Positions 36,573 to 45,718 of a stretch of 64,000 bases of DNA are shown piece by piece. The DNA is from Methylococcaceae bacterium. GTDB lineage: Bacteria; Pseudomonadota; Gammaproteobacteria; Methylococcales; Methylomonadaceae. Every line of letters starts with the position of its first letter. The first letter of the stretch is position 1. The notes below the pieces were generated by a model. The model saw only the letters and a list, made by a program, of their open reading frames with translations. It made no database searches and was not told the origin of the DNA. The position numbers were made by a program, and so were the translations under genes. Location of the stretch: the NCBI GenBank assembly GCA_016715325.1, contig JADKAL010000004.1, positions 1 through 64,000 on the forward strand. The letters run 5' to 3'.

Positions 36573-38348
36573 TTACTGTGTGTGGACGCTATTTTTAGCT
36601 TTATCGGCTTTTTTCTCGCTATCTTGCTCTAGTTGCATGTGGTGCAAGCGAGAATAGGCGCCGTTAAGCGCCAGTAATTCGTGATGATTGCCTCTTTCGA
36701 CAATACGTCCCCGTTCCATAACCAAGATCATATCGGCATTTTCAATCGTCGAAAGCCGATGCGCTATCACTACGGTTGTCCGGTTACGCATAACTGTTTG
36801 CAAGGCTTGCTGGATGTAGCGTTCGGACGCGGTATCCAACGCCGAGGTGGCTTCATCCAGAATCAAGATCGGCGCATCTTTTAACAACGCACGCGCTAAA
36901 GCAAGACGTTGACGTTGCCCGCCTGACAATTTAACGCCGTTTTCACCGATTTCGGTATCGAGTCCGTGCTCCAGTTTCTCGATAAACTCCATCGCATAGG
37001 CGTCGGTTGCTGCAGCAACGATTTGCTCTCGCGATGCCGATGCCAGTGCGCCGTAAGCGATATTGTTAGCTATAGTATCATTGAATAAGGTCACATGTTG
37101 GGTGACTAGCGCCAATTGTTTCCTTAAATTCTCCAGTCGATATCGATTCACTTCAACGCCGTCAAGCAAGATTTCGCCTAAATGATGCGTATAGAAACGC
37201 GGCACTAAATTAACTAGCGTACTTTTGCCGCCCCCGGATGCACCCACAAGGGCGACCGTTTGACCGGGTTGGGCAAGAAAGCAAATATCGGTTAAAGCCG
37301 GTTGATTAACGCCGTCGTAATAGAAGGTGAGATTCTTGAATTCCAATGCGCCCGAGGCTCTTTCGATTTCAAAAGTTCCATTGTCGGACTCACCCGGCTC
37401 ATCCAAAATATCGAAAATCGATTTTGCGGCGGCGATCCCTTTTTGAATGTCGCTATTGGCGTCGCTTAATTGTCTGACCGGCCGCTGCAATAGAAACGCG
37501 GCTGTAAGGTAGGCAATAAACTCGCCGACACTCGCCTGCTTCATCATAATCAAAGCCATATACATCAAAAACGATAAGGCTATGGCGATAATAAACTGCA
37601 TGATGGGGTTATGCACGGCGGTCGTTGTCGCCAGTTTCAACGATTGCCTGCGGTTGTATAAACTGCTTTCAATAAAGCGGCGTCGCTCATAGTCTTCTCC
37701 GCCGTAACCGCGCACAATCCTATGACCGGTTACAAGCTCGGACGTGATATGCGTAATATCGCCGATCGATTCCTGAATTTTTTTACTAAGCATCCTGAGC
37801 CGCTTACTTACGTATTTGACCAGCAAAACAATAAGCGGCGTTATTCCGATAAAAACGAGGGACAACATCCAATTGGAATAAAACAAGTACACCAGTAAGC
37901 CGACAACGGTTAACCCTTCTCTAACAAATGTTCGAACCGCGTCGGTACTGGCTTTGGTGACTTCTCCGACATTATTGGTGATTCTTGAGATTAGATGTCC
38001 GCTGTTGTTAGCGTCGAAATAGGACGTCGGTAGTTGTGTATATTTTTCGAAGATCTCGCAACGTAAGGCATGCACCACATTCGTCGATACTTTTGCCAAA
38101 AAATAATTGCCCAAGTAAGTGCCGATGCCGTGAATAATGATTAATCCGCTAAATAACAACGGTAAATAAGTCATGCCTTCTCGGGATTGCGTTTGCAAGG
38201 TATCGATAATATGTTTGATCAATACCGCAAACAAAGACTGAGTTCCGGAATAAATCGAGAACCCTAGAATGCTAACGGCGAAAAGCCCCCAATAAGGCTT
38301 TACATAAACCAGTAGCCGCTTGTAAATACCGAACGTATTTTCTGCCAT
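36573..38348 (-). CDS. msbA: Lipid A export ABC transporter, MsbA type
   Basis: The 591-aa half-transporter has six N-terminal membrane helices (about 20-315) and a C-terminal ABC ATPase with Walker A (GASGGGKST), the signature LSGGQRQRLALARAL, Walker B (ILILDEATSALD) and H-loop (IAHRLST). MsbA flips core-lipid A across the inner membrane. Its place between gmhA/hldE and LPS glycosyltransferase genes supports this role. A general lipid or drug exporter cannot be excluded on sequence alone. Confidence 0.88.
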   Translation of the reverse strand: MAENTFGIYKRLLVYVKPYWGLFAVSILGFSIYSGTQSLFAVLIKHIIDTLQTQSREGMTYLPLLFSGLIIIHGIGTYLGNYFLAKVSTNVVHALRCEIFEKYTQLPTSYFDANNSGHLISRITNNVGEVTKASTDAVRTFVREGLTVVGLLVYLFYSNWMLSLVFIGITPLIVLLVKYVSKRLRMLSKKIQESIGDITHITSELVTGHRIVRGYGGEDYERRRFIESSLYNRRQSLKLATTTAVHNPIMQFIIAIALSFLMYMALIMMKQASVGEFIAYLTAAFLLQRPVRQLSDANSDIQKGIAAAKSIFDILDEPGESDNGTFEIERASGALEFKNLTFYYDGVNQPALTDICFLAQPGQTVALVGASGGGKSTLVNLVPRFYTHHLGEILLDGVEVNRYRLENLRKQLALVTQHVTLFNDTIANNIAYGALASASREQIVAAATDAYAMEFIEKLEHGLDTEIGENGVKLSGGQRQRLALARALLKDAPILILDEATSALDTASERYIQQALQTVMRNRTTVVIAHRLSTIENADMILVMERGRIVERGNHHELLALNGAYSRLHHMQLEQDSEKKADKAKNSVHTQ

Positions 38349-38361
38349 GATTTTGAGTTTC

Positions 38362-39279
38362 TTAGCTCAACCGACGTTTTAACTGATTTATAACCATGTG
38401 ACATTTTAGCAAGCCGGTTTGAATCGGCAAAGTCAACTTCCCATTCCATGTCGTCCCGCGTCGTAAATAAAAGCGGGCAAAGACTTTTGCACTAATGCCC
38501 CACTTGTTTAAAAATGCGCGGGGAACATTGGCCTTGAATAACAGCTTACCTGTCGATTTCGACATAAAATGATAAACCCGGCTTTTACCCACGCCTTTGA
38601 AATTTCGCACCCCGACTTGCCAGAGTTTCATCACAAAATCGGGATCAGAATACATGCCGGGCGAAAATTCGATGCTGTAACCGCCCACCATATCCCACAA
38701 TAACTTCGGCACGACGCAAGGCGGCCAAGTCGAACCTTGCCAATCCGATTTTTCCGTTAAATTAAACTGTTCCAACAAGGCCTTTTCATCGAAATTATTG
38801 GGATGACTACCGAAATCATGCGCAGCAATCACGCATAAGTTTCCGGTATCGCGCGGTTCTATCATGGTAGCGGATAGAAAAAAGAAAATCGATTCTTGTT
38901 TTTTGATTTCCTCATACAGCCAATAATCCCAATCGGGACAGGCGTACATATCATCGTTGAAATAAACCAGATAATCTGTTGTCGCCAATGTTCTAGCAAC
39001 ATTCATCGCATAGCAAATGCCGATATTGGTCTCAGATTGACTATAATCGAGATTAAGTTGATCGACCCATTCAAGCGATCCGTCATTTCCTTCGTTAAGA
39101 TGAATAATAATTTGGTGCCGGTAGCGTGAATTCTTTTGCAAGCTGTCCACACAAGTTTTTAAAAACGCTAAATTATTCCAACTAGGAATCAGAATAGAAA
39201 ACAATGTATTTTCGACGGGCTTTGTACATCGGTGAAGAGAAATTGCTGGCGTATTTGTTAGAAAAGAGGACAAAGCCAT
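38362..39279 (-). CDS. Family 2 glycosyltransferase
   Basis: A 305-aa GT-A glycosyltransferase with the N-terminal nucleotide-sugar fold (SILIPSWNNLAFLKTCVDSL) and a metal-binding DxD-like motif (YFNDDMYA, about residues 110-117). It is cytoplasmic or membrane-peripheral, presumably adding a sugar in LPS core or O-antigen assembly. It lies 14 bp upstream of msbA on the same strand. Donor and acceptor cannot be deduced. Confidence 0.8.
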   Translation of the reverse strand: MALSSFLTNTPAISLHRCTKPVENTLFSILIPSWNNLAFLKTCVDSLQKNSRYRHQIIIHLNEGNDGSLEWVDQLNLDYSQSETNIGICYAMNVARTLATTDYLVYFNDDMYACPDWDYWLYEEIKKQESIFFFLSATMIEPRDTGNLCVIAAHDFGSHPNNFDEKALLEQFNLTEKSDWQGSTWPPCVVPKLLWDMVGGYSIEFSPGMYSDPDFVMKLWQVGVRNFKGVGKSRVYHFMSKSTGKLLFKANVPRAFLNKWGISAKVFARFYLRRGTTWNGKLTLPIQTGLLKCHMVINQLKRRLS

Positions 39280-39428
39280 AGAAATTTACAAGTATTTTAT
39301 CTGCATTAGAAAAATTGCTTCGGCTTGCTCTCCATGAAACTTTAATTTCAACTCCAACCAAAACAATTAGATTATAGCGGCTGTTTGAACTTTCTCCCAT
39401 GTTGTTAAGATATCGCTTGTCAGTAAAC

Positions 39429-40646
39429 TTATTCCGAATCGCCTTGAATTAGATTATTGTTATTTCGAACATTCCCGAAACAAAGCGCAATCATGACTGC
39501 AAACCAGTGACCTTCTGCATGGTCGAGAAACGGACTATTAAACAAACTGGTAACAATCAGCGTCCCCAGCACCCCTTGGGCCAGCCATTTTTCGCTCTCC
39601 GCCATTTTTTTTGCATCGCTGTATAAACTGAAAAGAAATCCTATATAAACCGCAAGCCCGACAACCCCGAACTGAACTGCCATCATTAAAAATTCGTTAT
39701 GAGGATTTTTGATATCCAGTTTGTTTCCCGACACACGAGAATATCCGGCACCGAAACCGCCTGTTCCGTGACCGAATAAGGGCTTTTCGTCGATCAACTT
39801 CAGTGCGCTTTCCCAAAATTTATAGCGGATGGCGACGCCTGCCTCACTCTTTTTGTCATGACTACGTAAGTAAATGGCCGTATTGGTTATTCCTTCACGA
39901 ACTCGGGACGATTTGTCGGAAAAATTAAGGAATAGCATCATAAACACAGTCATGGTTAAAACGGCCGCTAGTATTCCTTTTTTACTCAATCGCTGCAATG
40001 CAAATAAGATAACCAACACTAAAAATACTAATTGTCCCGTTCGCCCTTGAACGATAAAAAAAAGATTGACTATCCCCATCACCAACAACAGCGAATACCC
40101 GCTGAAATAAGCCTTTTCGTCAGCAATTTTATGTCCGCAAAAAAATATGAAAAATGCTATAAAAATACTATGGGTAATACGGCTTTTCAGTGAAAAAGAC
40201 CCAGGTCGTGACAACTCACTCATCATACCGAAGTCCATAAGGTAAGAACTCAACAACGTAAAGATCGATGCGATTAAAAATGCTTTCCATGCAAAAATAC
40301 GGTACCGTTCGTTTGTGAAAAAGCACGACAAAATTGGTATAAATAATAGCTCACGATATTTTCTGAGCGTCGAAAAAGCTTCATCGCTCGATACGTCACC
40401 GTACGCAAGTCCGGCAATAAAACATAGATACAAAACCGATGCCCAGACAGCAACCGATGACGTACTCATGAGACTTGGCAATAAGGTAAATCGGGCCGTT
40501 AATATCCACAGAAGACCAAGTAAAGCTGACACTATAATCGCCAATGCTGTCGATGTATAAATCGCCACGATGAATAAGGCCATCAAGAAAGCACCGCTGC
40601 TAATTAGCAATTGCTCTAGCGATTTTTCTTTAGAAACATTTATCAT
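39429..40646 (-). CDS. O-antigen ligase (WaaL-like) polytopic membrane protein
   Basis: The 405-aa protein has about 10-12 membrane helices and the large periplasmic loop typical of O-antigen ligase/polymerase (Wzy_C) family proteins, with the signature GHGTGGFGAGY followed by NPHNEFLMMAVQFG, which contains the conserved His. It should transfer O-antigen from undecaprenyl pyrophosphate to lipid A-core. It sits among LPS core genes. A Wzy-type polymerase is the alternative. Confidence 0.82.
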   Translation of the reverse strand: MINVSKEKSLEQLLISSGAFLMALFIVAIYTSTALAIIVSALLGLLWILTARFTLLPSLMSTSSVAVWASVLYLCFIAGLAYGDVSSDEAFSTLRKYRELLFIPILSCFFTNERYRIFAWKAFLIASIFTLLSSYLMDFGMMSELSRPGSFSLKSRITHSIFIAFFIFFCGHKIADEKAYFSGYSLLLVMGIVNLFFIVQGRTGQLVFLVLVILFALQRLSKKGILAAVLTMTVFMMLFLNFSDKSSRVREGITNTAIYLRSHDKKSEAGVAIRYKFWESALKLIDEKPLFGHGTGGFGAGYSRVSGNKLDIKNPHNEFLMMAVQFGVVGLAVYIGFLFSLYSDAKKMAESEKWLAQGVLGTLIVTSLFNSPFLDHAEGHWFAVMIALCFGNVRNNNNLIQGDSE

Positions 40647-40776
40647 TATTTTTTATAAGCGGTGTTGAATCATTTATTATGAAGATCGATTAAAACCTGA
40701 GGGCATATTCTTAAGTTCTGAGTAAGGGAAACTAGTTCTCCCAGTTTGATTTCATCCCTAAATAAAAATAAACAAT

Positions 40777-41550
40777 TTATATAGGACGATTATCTTGCGG
40801 TGATGCTGAAACAGCCTGAGCCATCTCAATCGCATGGGCATATTTCAAGTACGATCTGAGCGCACCCAGCAACGAAGCGTTTAAACCATCCAGGCCGTAG
40901 GCAAATCCTTTTTTCAGAATAAAAAACTTTAGAAACGAGGTGACCGCATGAAATACAGGATCCCATCCCTTAATTTTTCGGCCTTTTTCGACCATTAGTT
41001 TTGCGTCAATTTTGCTGTATTTATCGGCCCGGACTATGCAATCGCTTAAATCTTTGAACGAATAATGAATAATATCGCCTTTTATTTTTTTATAGTTTTT
41101 AGTTATTAGCGATTCATGCACCTTAGCAGGAGAAAACCGACACCGTTGTTTGTTATATAACCGGATCACATAATCGGGATACCAAGCTTTTTGCCAACGT
41201 AACCCGATATGGTTTTTTCTTGGGAAGGCGTAAGCATCGAACGGCGCATTAAAATCAAGCTGTTTGATTTCATTCACCATCGCCTCATCCAGCCTTTCAT
41301 CCGCATCGATATTCAATATCCAATCGTAGGTTGCATATTGCGCGGCTTTTTCCTTCTGAGGACCGTAACCTTCGAAAGGACAAATAAACACTCTGGCCCC
41401 CATTGTTTCGGCGATTTCTTGCGTCTTATCCGTACTCAAACTGTCGACGACAATTACTTCATCAGCGACTCTCCATGCCGATTGAATGCACGCTTTAATA
41501 AACGCTTCTTCATTATAGGTAATAATGGTGACTGTAATTTTTTGATTCAT
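40777..41550 (-). CDS. LPS core family 2 glycosyltransferase (WaaE/KdtX-like)
   Basis: A 257-aa GT2 enzyme with the pattern ITYNEEAFIKACIQSA, VVDSLSTDKTQEIA and the DxD-like NIDADERLDE, closely resembling WaaE/KdtX-type core glucosyltransferases. It is likely peripheral at the inner membrane. I prefer the ATG at 41550 to the TTG at 41562. It appears to be the first gene of the LPS cluster reading leftward to hldE. Confidence 0.8.
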   Translation of the reverse strand: MNQKITVTIITYNEEAFIKACIQSAWRVADEVIVVDSLSTDKTQEIAETMGARVFICPFEGYGPQKEKAAQYATYDWILNIDADERLDEAMVNEIKQLDFNAPFDAYAFPRKNHIGLRWQKAWYPDYVIRLYNKQRCRFSPAKVHESLITKNYKKIKGDIIHYSFKDLSDCIVRADKYSKIDAKLMVEKGRKIKGWDPVFHAVTSFLKFFILKKGFAYGLDGLNASLLGALRSYLKYAHAIEMAQAVSASPQDNRPI

Positions 41551-41658
41551 CGAATAGTTCAATTAGCGCTATTAAAGGTCAGCCTAAACGGGTAATTGGT
41601 TAAACCTGTATTTTTTGCTGATCTTGTCGTCTTCATATCGAAGAGTTGCGTATATTTT

Positions 41659-41686
41659 GGAGTGGCAAACCCAGGTTTGCCACTCC
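41659..41686. repeat. Perfect 12-bp inverted repeat with 4-base loop
   Basis: GGAGTGGCAAAC (41659-41670) and GTTTGCCACTCC (41675-41686) are separated by CCAG. There is no T-run on either side, so it is not a clear terminator. It lies in the 270-bp gap between two minus-strand genes and may be a dispersed extragenic palindrome. Confidence 0.6.
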
Positions 41687-41822
41687 TCCTTCAATTAAAT
41701 CAGAGGTTTAATTACTACCCGGTAACTCAAGACCGAGAAAAGACTCGATAGCATAGCTTCCCGATCTCCTAATACGCGTTATCAGCACAAGAAATCAATT
41801 AAAAACCTATCGAAGAAAGAGA

Positions 41823-42248
41823 TTAAACCTGAGCGGTATTCAACCACAAGTCGTGTTTATTACATAAGCTGAGCGCGTGAATAGTGCCGCTGTAATTTTC
41901 GAGTGTAAATGTAGAGATTGCAGCTTTGTCTTTTTCAGGATTGAACAGAAACTCATCGATAAACTTATAGTTTTGATCCAGCAACACATGTTTTATTATG
42001 TAATGTTCATAACCCTTCATCTCATGCGAAGTCGTTATTTTTACGGTGATCTTTGTTCCCGATTTTTCGATTCCAATACTCGGTAAATGACCGGCTATTT
42101 TTTCCTTCCATCGCCCCGGCGAATCTTTTGTGTAATAGATGTCGGCAACCAGTCTCGGCGTTTCATTTTTTGCTAATCCTAAAGTAGGCGTAATAACCGA
42201 CGCAGCCAAACCGGCTCCGCCTAATTTAATAAAACTACGACGTTCCAT
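41823..42248 (-). CDS. Tat-exported superoxide-reductase-like (desulfoferrodoxin) protein
   Basis: The 141-aa protein has a twin-arginine signal (ERRSFIKLGGAG) and a domain matching the iron centre of superoxide reductase/desulfoferrodoxin. Candidate ligands are His54 (GHLPSI), His75 and His82 (HEMKGYEHYI), and Cys129 with His132 (LCNKHDLW). Superoxide reductases reduce superoxide to peroxide at a His4-Cys iron site. The spacing between the two middle histidines is one residue longer than in typical members. Periplasmic location by Tat export is unusual. The N-terminal rubredoxin-like domain of desulfoferrodoxin is absent, so this is the neelaredoxin type. Confidence 0.72.
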   Translation of the reverse strand: MERRSFIKLGGAGLAASVITPTLGLAKNETPRLVADIYYTKDSPGRWKEKIAGHLPSIGIEKSGTKITVKITTSHEMKGYEHYIIKHVLLDQNYKFIDEFLFNPEKDKAAISTFTLENYSGTIHALSLCNKHDLWLNTAQV

Positions 42249-42484
42249 AACGATTCCTCATGCATAATTATTTCATCTTGAGATGATGAAAAAGTGGGGG
42301 ATTTCTAAACTACTCATTCGCTCCTTTCTTGCGAAGCGGAAATTTCGATTTTCGACTTAATTACTGTTGATCTGTTAATGTCAACAAGGCCATTTTAGCC
42401 CAATTAACATCCCTACTGAGTATTATTTCAGTTCCCTACAGTGTGTATGTAAAAATCAACTTCCGAAAATTCGCTACCGCCTTG

Positions 42485-43270
42485 TTATTCGATTTCAGTG
42501 GTTTGATAAATCGGCTTGTTATCCTTAACGTATGTAAGCCAAAAATGTAATTTTTTTAATACTTCCATCATCGGTTTTGCACCGCCCAAAGCAACAGCAT
42601 CCACCAAACAATACCAAGCGGCTACACCGCTCGGCGGATTGCCTTGAGGTAAATTAAGGACAGGATCAATCGGGGACCAACTCCACGTACCCACAGCCGT
42701 CCCAATCAATTCCAGCCATGTCGTAATAAAAAATGCAGCCAGATAGACCATCGGCGAACGCCCTTTGAACAAATAGGCTAAAAACACGCAAAACAATAAA
42801 GCACCCACCGCATCGCCATGATCGGGAATACCGCTTACGCCCCATAAGGACCATAATCCGCAGACAATTACAACAAATGTAGCGATTTCTCTAGCGTATC
42901 GTTGAAATAGCCCCGAGCGAGCCAAGGCTACGGCGGTCAAATAGACCATGCCGTGACCAGGCGGTACGTAAGTCGGAACGTTATGAAAACGGTAAATGTA
43001 GCCTTCCATGTATGGGGAAGCAAAATGCTCCCCAGCCGTTGCAAACAAAATCGCGATGCTGACTTGCACCCTAACTTCGAATGTTTCCCCCAACAACAAA
43101 CCGATTAAAAACACCCAAGCACAAACGCCTAATGCATTTTGTTTTTCTATTGCGGCATGGGAATCGGTTAGCAAACAGATCGCTACGCAAACAAATGTAA
43201 AGACAGCGATGAAATAATCTCGCCGTTTATGAGGATAAAGCACATTAGGTTGCGGAAAATGACGTAACAC
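42485..43270 (-). CDS. Multi-pass membrane protein of unknown function
   Basis: A 261-aa protein with about six or seven predicted membrane helices and conserved-looking motifs FHNVPTYVPPGHGMVYL (about 95-111) and SWSPIDPVLNLPQGNPPSG near the end. I do not recognise the family. It lies between the superoxide-reductase-like gene and a DedA-type gene, in a minus-strand run that includes copper-type proteins. Shared regulation is possible but not shown. Confidence 0.6.
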   Translation of the reverse strand: MLRHFPQPNVLYPHKRRDYFIAVFTFVCVAICLLTDSHAAIEKQNALGVCAWVFLIGLLLGETFEVRVQVSIAILFATAGEHFASPYMEGYIYRFHNVPTYVPPGHGMVYLTAVALARSGLFQRYAREIATFVVIVCGLWSLWGVSGIPDHGDAVGALLFCVFLAYLFKGRSPMVYLAAFFITTWLELIGTAVGTWSWSPIDPVLNLPQGNPPSGVAAWYCLVDAVALGGAKPMMEVLKKLHFWLTYVKDNKPIYQTTEIE

Positions 43271-43325
43271 GAAGACCTCTAGCCATAAAAAATAGGCATC
43301 ATTTTAATAAAAGCACCGTATTAGT

Positions 43326-43736
43326 TTAAACAAAGATTCCGGCAACAACCAGATACCTAAATAATTTACCTAATAAAATGAGTATAAAAGCCGATGTTAT
43401 AGGCAACTTTAACCAACCGCCAGCGAAACAAAAAGCATCCCCAACGACAGGCAACCAGGAAAAAAACAAAACCCATAAGCCTCTTTTCTGTACGGTTGCC
43501 AGTGCTTTTTGTTTTTCTTTTGTTAACAGCGCTGCAACCGGATATTTCCTTGCCGCCATCATACCTAATCCCCAGGTCGTCATGGCGCCCAACGTATTAC
43601 CTAAAGTTGCAACGATAATCAGAGAATCCACGCGATAAGTACCCGTTGCTACTAAATAGCCTAAAACCGCTTCCGAACCGCCTGGCAAAATAGTTGAAGA
43701 AATAAATGCGCTGACAAACAGCTCCCAATAACCCAC
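43326..43736 (-). CDS. YqaA/DedA-type small membrane protein
   Basis: The 136-aa protein has three to four helices and the YqaA-like pattern SSTILPGGSEAVL, GNTLGAMTTWGLG and FFSWLPVVGDAFCFAGGWL, which belongs to the VTT/SNARE-associated DedA superfamily. Relatives are involved in lipid scrambling and membrane homeostasis. It lies 55 bp upstream of the multi-pass membrane gene on the same strand. Confidence 0.8.
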   Translation of the reverse strand: MGYWELFVSAFISSTILPGGSEAVLGYLVATGTYRVDSLIIVATLGNTLGAMTTWGLGMMAARKYPVAALLTKEKQKALATVQKRGLWVLFFSWLPVVGDAFCFAGGWLKLPITSAFILILLGKLFRYLVVAGIFV

Positions 43737-43772
43737 AGTCGCCTATAGTGTTTTATAATCTAGGAAATAATC

Positions 43773-43813
43773 AAAAAAAAACCCTGCAATAAAATTAATT
43801 GCAGGGTTTTTTT
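43773..43813. terminator. Strong bidirectional terminator
   Basis: ACCCTGCAAT (43781-43790) and ATTGCAGGGT (43798-43807) form a perfect 10-bp stem. It has nine A before it and a run of T after it, so it works on either strand. It directly follows the cupredoxin gene read on the minus strand. Confidence 0.9.
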
Positions 43814-43825
43814 CGAACGAATCGC

Positions 43826-44749
43826 TTATTTACTTGGCAGAGATTTATTTTTGGAGGAAAAAACCATCCCAATTAATTTATTTACAATACTGATAATAAA
43901 ATCGACGATGGACCTCAAAACATCAAAACTATACGCTGTTGCTTCCGCCGCGCTCATCCCTTTAAATCTTCTACCCGCTACAGCCGACACAATCAAACCG
44001 ATTGCTAAGCCAATAACTGTAGTACCCGACACAAAAGAATCTGCCGTCGCCGCATCTGCTTTTTTCTTTGCTTTTCTATCGGCATCGGCTTTCGCTAGTG
44101 CAATATTTGCCGCAGCTATATCAAGCTCAGTCTGTTTAGCCGCCGCAAATACTTCGGCAGGACCTGCCTTATAATCGTCGGGTACAGCAGGTGCCGTGAC
44201 ACCCGGAATACTCGGTAAATCGCCGTCGCCGTCGCCCACTTTTAATTGGGCTTTCATACCCTTTTCCATATGTTGCGCAATATCGCAATGTACAAGGTAG
44301 GTTTTATCGCCCGGAGGTAAAATCAACGTTCCCGATATTTTCGCAGGCCCGGAAACTTCCAGATGAAACATACCTTTCGGATACAAATATTTCGGCAAAC
44401 CGTGCATCATCCATTGATGCCTGACATGATCTTCATTGACGAAGTTAATAGTCAATTTTGTGCAAGGTTTAAAATTAAATTCCTGCGTATCGAAAGCATA
44501 CATTCTGCCGGGAAATTTTTCAGCATACTTATGACCCGCATGCACGGTAACTTCCTTCGTTTCAGAAATACTATCGCAACCGCCGGGTAATTTATCCGTA
44601 TTCTGGCCCATGACCATACCTCCGGTCATCTCCATTAGATGTCCGTCTCCATGATCCATCAGCATTTTGGTATGATCTTCAATTTCTTCCGCAATCAAAG
44701 ATGCGGAAAAAATAGCGGTTATCAAACCAACCGACAAAAACTTTATCAT
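43826..44749 (-). CDS. Membrane-anchored cupredoxin-like copper protein
   Basis: The 307-aa protein has a signal peptide, a His/Met-rich stretch (HTKMLMDHGDGHLMEM, residues 26-41) and a cupredoxin domain (about 70-172). The type-1 copper ligands appear as His108 or His111, Cys155, His160 and Met165 (HCDIAQHMEKGM). A helical charged linker and a membrane helix (about 243-260) follow, with an amphipathic C-terminus. It probably sits in the periplasm anchored to the inner membrane and carries electrons or copper. It is encoded about 100 bp downstream of a second candidate copper protein. The family name is uncertain. Confidence 0.72.
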   Translation of the reverse strand: MIKFLSVGLITAIFSASLIAEEIEDHTKMLMDHGDGHLMEMTGGMVMGQNTDKLPGGCDSISETKEVTVHAGHKYAEKFPGRMYAFDTQEFNFKPCTKLTINFVNEDHVRHQWMMHGLPKYLYPKGMFHLEVSGPAKISGTLILPPGDKTYLVHCDIAQHMEKGMKAQLKVGDGDGDLPSIPGVTAPAVPDDYKAGPAEVFAAAKQTELDIAAANIALAKADADRKAKKKADAATADSFVSGTTVIGLAIGLIVSAVAGRRFKGMSAAEATAYSFDVLRSIVDFIISIVNKLIGMVFSSKNKSLPSK

Positions 44750-44848
44750 TTTTTCAAACCCCTACGACTAATCAGTCTTTGGTTAAGCGCTGTTTGATCT
44801 CTTCCAAATTCGGGAATGACACCAAACTGCGCTAAACCTTATACAGAA

Positions 44849-45439
44849 CTATCCTTTTGCTTTTCCGATAAGACCATCGACAATTTTTCTAAATGGCGCA
44901 ACGTTTAAATACAACACATACAGACCGGTCGCTGCGACTAGTAAGTATATAAACAATTGGCTTTGCGAAGCACCCTTGCCGCCGCCAGCCTTAAAGCCCA
45001 TGTGTACATCTTTTCTTTCACCTTGATCCGGTACTAAAGTAATGTGTATAAGATATTGACCTGGCTCTGGCACACCGTTAGGCAATTTCAACTCAACTGT
45101 ACCTTTTTTGTGTTTTGCGCCTTCCATAAAGAACACTCGTGTACCTTCAGGCTCTTTGGTTACTTCAAATTCAACGGTATTGTCTTTGTATTTTTGATCT
45201 TGATAGTCGAATACCAAAATCAACATTTCATTTTCGCGCGGGATATTGGCGCAAAATTCTTCCGCCGGAAATGCATTCGGTTGATAGGCTGTATAGTGAA
45301 TCCAATGATCTTTTTCCAGTTCGAATTTACATTGGTCGGTATCTGTACCTTTTGCGCCACCGTGTGCCCAAACAGATGCTGAAAAAAGCACCGCTAAGGA
45401 TCCTATTAAAAACTTTTTAATCATATGTGATTTATTCAT
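44849..45439 (-). CDS. Exported membrane-anchored protein, candidate N-terminal-histidine copper protein
   Basis: The 196-aa product has a signal peptide whose likely cleavage (SVWA before HGGAKG) leaves His26 as the mature N-terminus, as in copper histidine-brace proteins. A beta-rich periplasmic domain (about 30-145) with further histidines (DHWIHY) is followed by a C-terminal membrane helix (about 158-180). I prefer the ATG at 45439 to the GTG at 45451 because of spacing from GGAAGG. The adjacent cupredoxin supports a copper role. I do not recognise the family, and the metal assignment is an inference. Confidence 0.6.
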   Translation of the reverse strand: MNKSHMIKKFLIGSLAVLFSASVWAHGGAKGTDTDQCKFELEKDHWIHYTAYQPNAFPAEEFCANIPRENEMLILVFDYQDQKYKDNTVEFEVTKEPEGTRVFFMEGAKHKKGTVELKLPNGVPEPGQYLIHITLVPDQGERKDVHMGFKAGGGKGASQSQLFIYLLVAATGLYVLYLNVAPFRKIVDGLIGKAKG

Positions 45440-45625
45440 AATTTCTCGCACCTTCCAGTCTTATTATAATGAATTATGTTTTCTTAAAAACATCGGCCTT
45501 GTCTTAGATAAACGTTAGTTTACTCATACAAAATAACTGTCGTTTTATGTTCGTCAATAGCGAGTCAGCACTCTAGCACATCAAACAAGACAAATAAAGG
45601 ACCCCAAGAAAAGTTTGAATTCTAC

Positions 45626-45639
45626 TTGATCTTAATCAA
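45626..45639 (+). promoter_or_regulatory. Perfect FNR/ANR-type box upstream of pgi
   Basis: TTGATCTTAATCAA matches the FNR consensus TTGAT-N4-ATCAA exactly. An extended -10 (TGCTATCCT, hexamer at 45660-45665) lies downstream, putting the box centre near -40 of a start at about 45672. This is the class II activator position. The pgi ATG is at 45719. The opposite-strand gene at 45439 is also within reach, but no well-placed -10 is seen for it. Confidence 0.65.
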
Positions 45640-45718
45640 TTGTTAGGCAGTCTACTTGCTATCCTTACCGCCTTTTCGTAGACTTTAAACCAATACCTAC
45701 AAGCGGAGCTTCAAAAAT

